Source of the DNA: Candidatus Atribacter hydrocarboniphilus
GTDB lineage: Bacteria; Atribacterota; Atribacteria; Atribacterales; Atribacteraceae
Reading direction: 5' to 3'
Assembly: GCA_003542295.1 (NCBI GenBank)
Contig: DPKX01000290.1
Span: forward strand, 1 to 7,100
Length of the DNA stretch: 7,100 nt
A program made the position numbers and the translations under genes. Below, in pieces: positions 6,187 to 7,100 of this stretch. Numbering within the stretch: position 1 is the first letter of the stretch; each line of letters opens with the position of its first letter. Below the pieces are notes generated by a model that worked only from the letters and a program-made list of their open reading frames with translations, did no database searches and was not told the DNA's origin.

Positions 6187-7100
6187 TTAAAGGGGCAAAT
6201 ATTTTTTCATAACCTCATTAAAACGATTTCTCAGTTTTTGAGCTTCGTTGGTATAATCAGAATGATTGTTCCAAAGATTTCCCGGATTCAATATATCATT
6301 GGGAATTCCAGGCAATTGGTTTGGTATTAAAAACTGGAAAACTGAATCTTCATGATAACCATTCTGATCAATCGTCCCATCAATTGCCGCCTTGACCATT
6401 TTCCGGGTATAATCAATATCAATTCTCTTCCCTATTCCGTAGGGACCACCAACCCAACCGGTATTTACCAAATAAACTCTGGAACCATACTGGGATATTT
6501 TCTTTCCCAACATTTGAGCGTAGGTTTTAGGATTAAGAGGCATAAAAGGCGCTCCAAAACACACCGAAAAGGTGGTCTGTGGTTCTACTATACCTCTTTC
6601 CGTTCCAGCTAATTTACTGGTGTAACCTAAAATAAAGTTATAAATAGCTTTTTCGGTGGTTAATTTCGCTACTGGTGGCATAACTCCGAAGGCATCGGCA
6701 GTTAAAAATATGACTACTTGCGGATGTTTTGCGATTCCTGGAATTAAAGCATTTGGAATAAATTCAATTGGATAACTCACTCGAGTATTCTCGGTATATC
6801 GGTCGTCGGTGTAATCAGGTTGGCGAGAATCAGGTTCCAGGTAAACGTTTTCCATTATTGCTCCATAGCGGATAGCGTCCCAAATTTGTGGTTCTTTTTC
6901 TTTTGAAAGATTGATACATTTTGCATAACAGCCTCCCTCAAAGTTAAAGATCCCCTGGTCCGACCACCCATGCTCATCATCGCCGATAAGACGTCTTTCT
7001 ATATCAGCTGAAAGCGAAGTTTTACCAGTTCCTGATAAACCAAAAAATATTGCCACATCTCCATCTTTACCAATATTAGCCGAGCAATGCATCGGAAGAA
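6187..7100 (-). CDS. pckA: Phosphoenolpyruvate carboxykinase (ATP), N-terminal part beyond window edge
   Basis: This enzyme interconverts oxaloacetate plus ATP with PEP plus CO2 and ADP in the cytoplasm (gluconeogenesis, or anaplerotic CO2 fixation in many anaerobes). About 304 codons of an expected 520-540 are visible. Family motifs: MHCSAN (from 7092), the kinase-1a P-loop GLSGTGKT (7018-7041), the metal-binding kinase-2 motif GDDEHGW (6964-6984), FEGGCYAK, ENTRVSYP, FLTADAFGVMPPV, and GTERG with the GWVGGPYGIGKR segment near the adenine pocket. GLSGTGKT and these neighbours match the ATP-dependent class and not the GTP class. The frame stays open through the Met at 7092 to the right edge; this Met is internal because the oxaloacetate-binding N-terminal domain must lie before it. 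The protein ends in MKKYLPL, roughly 10-20 residues shorter than the E. coli tail, a common variation. It faces the ACT gene tail to tail and shares its terminator. Confidence 0.97.
   Translation of the reverse strand, partial: LPMHCSANIGKDGDVAIFFGLSGTGKTSLSADIERRLIGDDEHGWSDQGIFNFEGGCYAKCINLSKEKEPQIWDAIRYGAIMENVYLEPDSRQPDYTDDRYTENTRVSYPIEFIPNALIPGIAKHPQVVIFLTADAFGVMPPVAKLTTEKAIYNFILGYTSKLAGTERGIVEPQTTFSVCFGAPFMPLNPKTYAQMLGKKISQYGSRVYLVNTGWVGGPYGIGKRIDIDYTRKMVKAAIDGTIDQNGYHEDSVFQFLIPNQLPGIPNDILNPGNLWNNHSDYTNEAQKLRNRFNEVMKKYLPL

Noticed and set aside
6187..7092. Taking the Met at 7092 as the pckA start.
   Set aside because: MHCSAN is an internal, conserved PckA motif and the reading frame stays open to the right edge, so the true start is outside the window.

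Overview
The window carries six protein-coding genes, two of them cut by the window edges, on AT-rich, densely packed bacterial DNA. Starts include GTG and TTG, and Shine-Dalgarno sites are clear. The gene content (ATP-type PEP carboxykinase, a PaaK-type acyl-CoA ligase paired with an ACT-domain protein, CcdA, a SERCA-like cation pump) fits an anaerobic, possibly thermophilic or deep-branching bacterium such as a Firmicutes-like or Atribacterota-like lineage. That placement is an impression from gene types and composition and is weak.

Layout. Positions 1-4140, minus strand: an apparent three-gene operon transcribed right to left. It runs ccdA (thiol-electron transfer membrane protein), then a 266-aa protein with a ParB/sulfiredoxin-like domain (IVGSVGR and DGNHR motifs), then a large P-type Ca2+-ATPase that runs off the left edge almost complete. 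Spacing is 27 bp and then a 19-bp overlap, so the last two genes are probably translationally coupled. Positions 4141-4370: a divergent intergenic region with an extended -10 promoter (TGTTATAAT) facing ccdA, a weaker candidate facing right, and a purine/pyrimidine-rich leader. Positions 4371-6126, plus strand: paaK (TTG start) and a tandem-ACT protein, 28 bp apart, probably co-transcribed. Positions 6125-6169: a strong hairpin terminator between converging genes. Positions 6187-7100, minus strand: the C-terminal part of pckA, whose start lies beyond the right edge.

How they work together. PaaK plus ACT is a familiar pairing for activating aryl acids to CoA thioesters under amino-acid control. 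pckA links oxaloacetate and PEP. The ccdA / ParB-like / Ca2+-ATPase operon has no obvious single pathway. The uncharacterised ParB-like protein tightly coupled to a cation pump is the most open question here. I see no CRISPR array, insertion sequence, tRNA or rRNA, and no clearly new multi-gene defence or mobile system.
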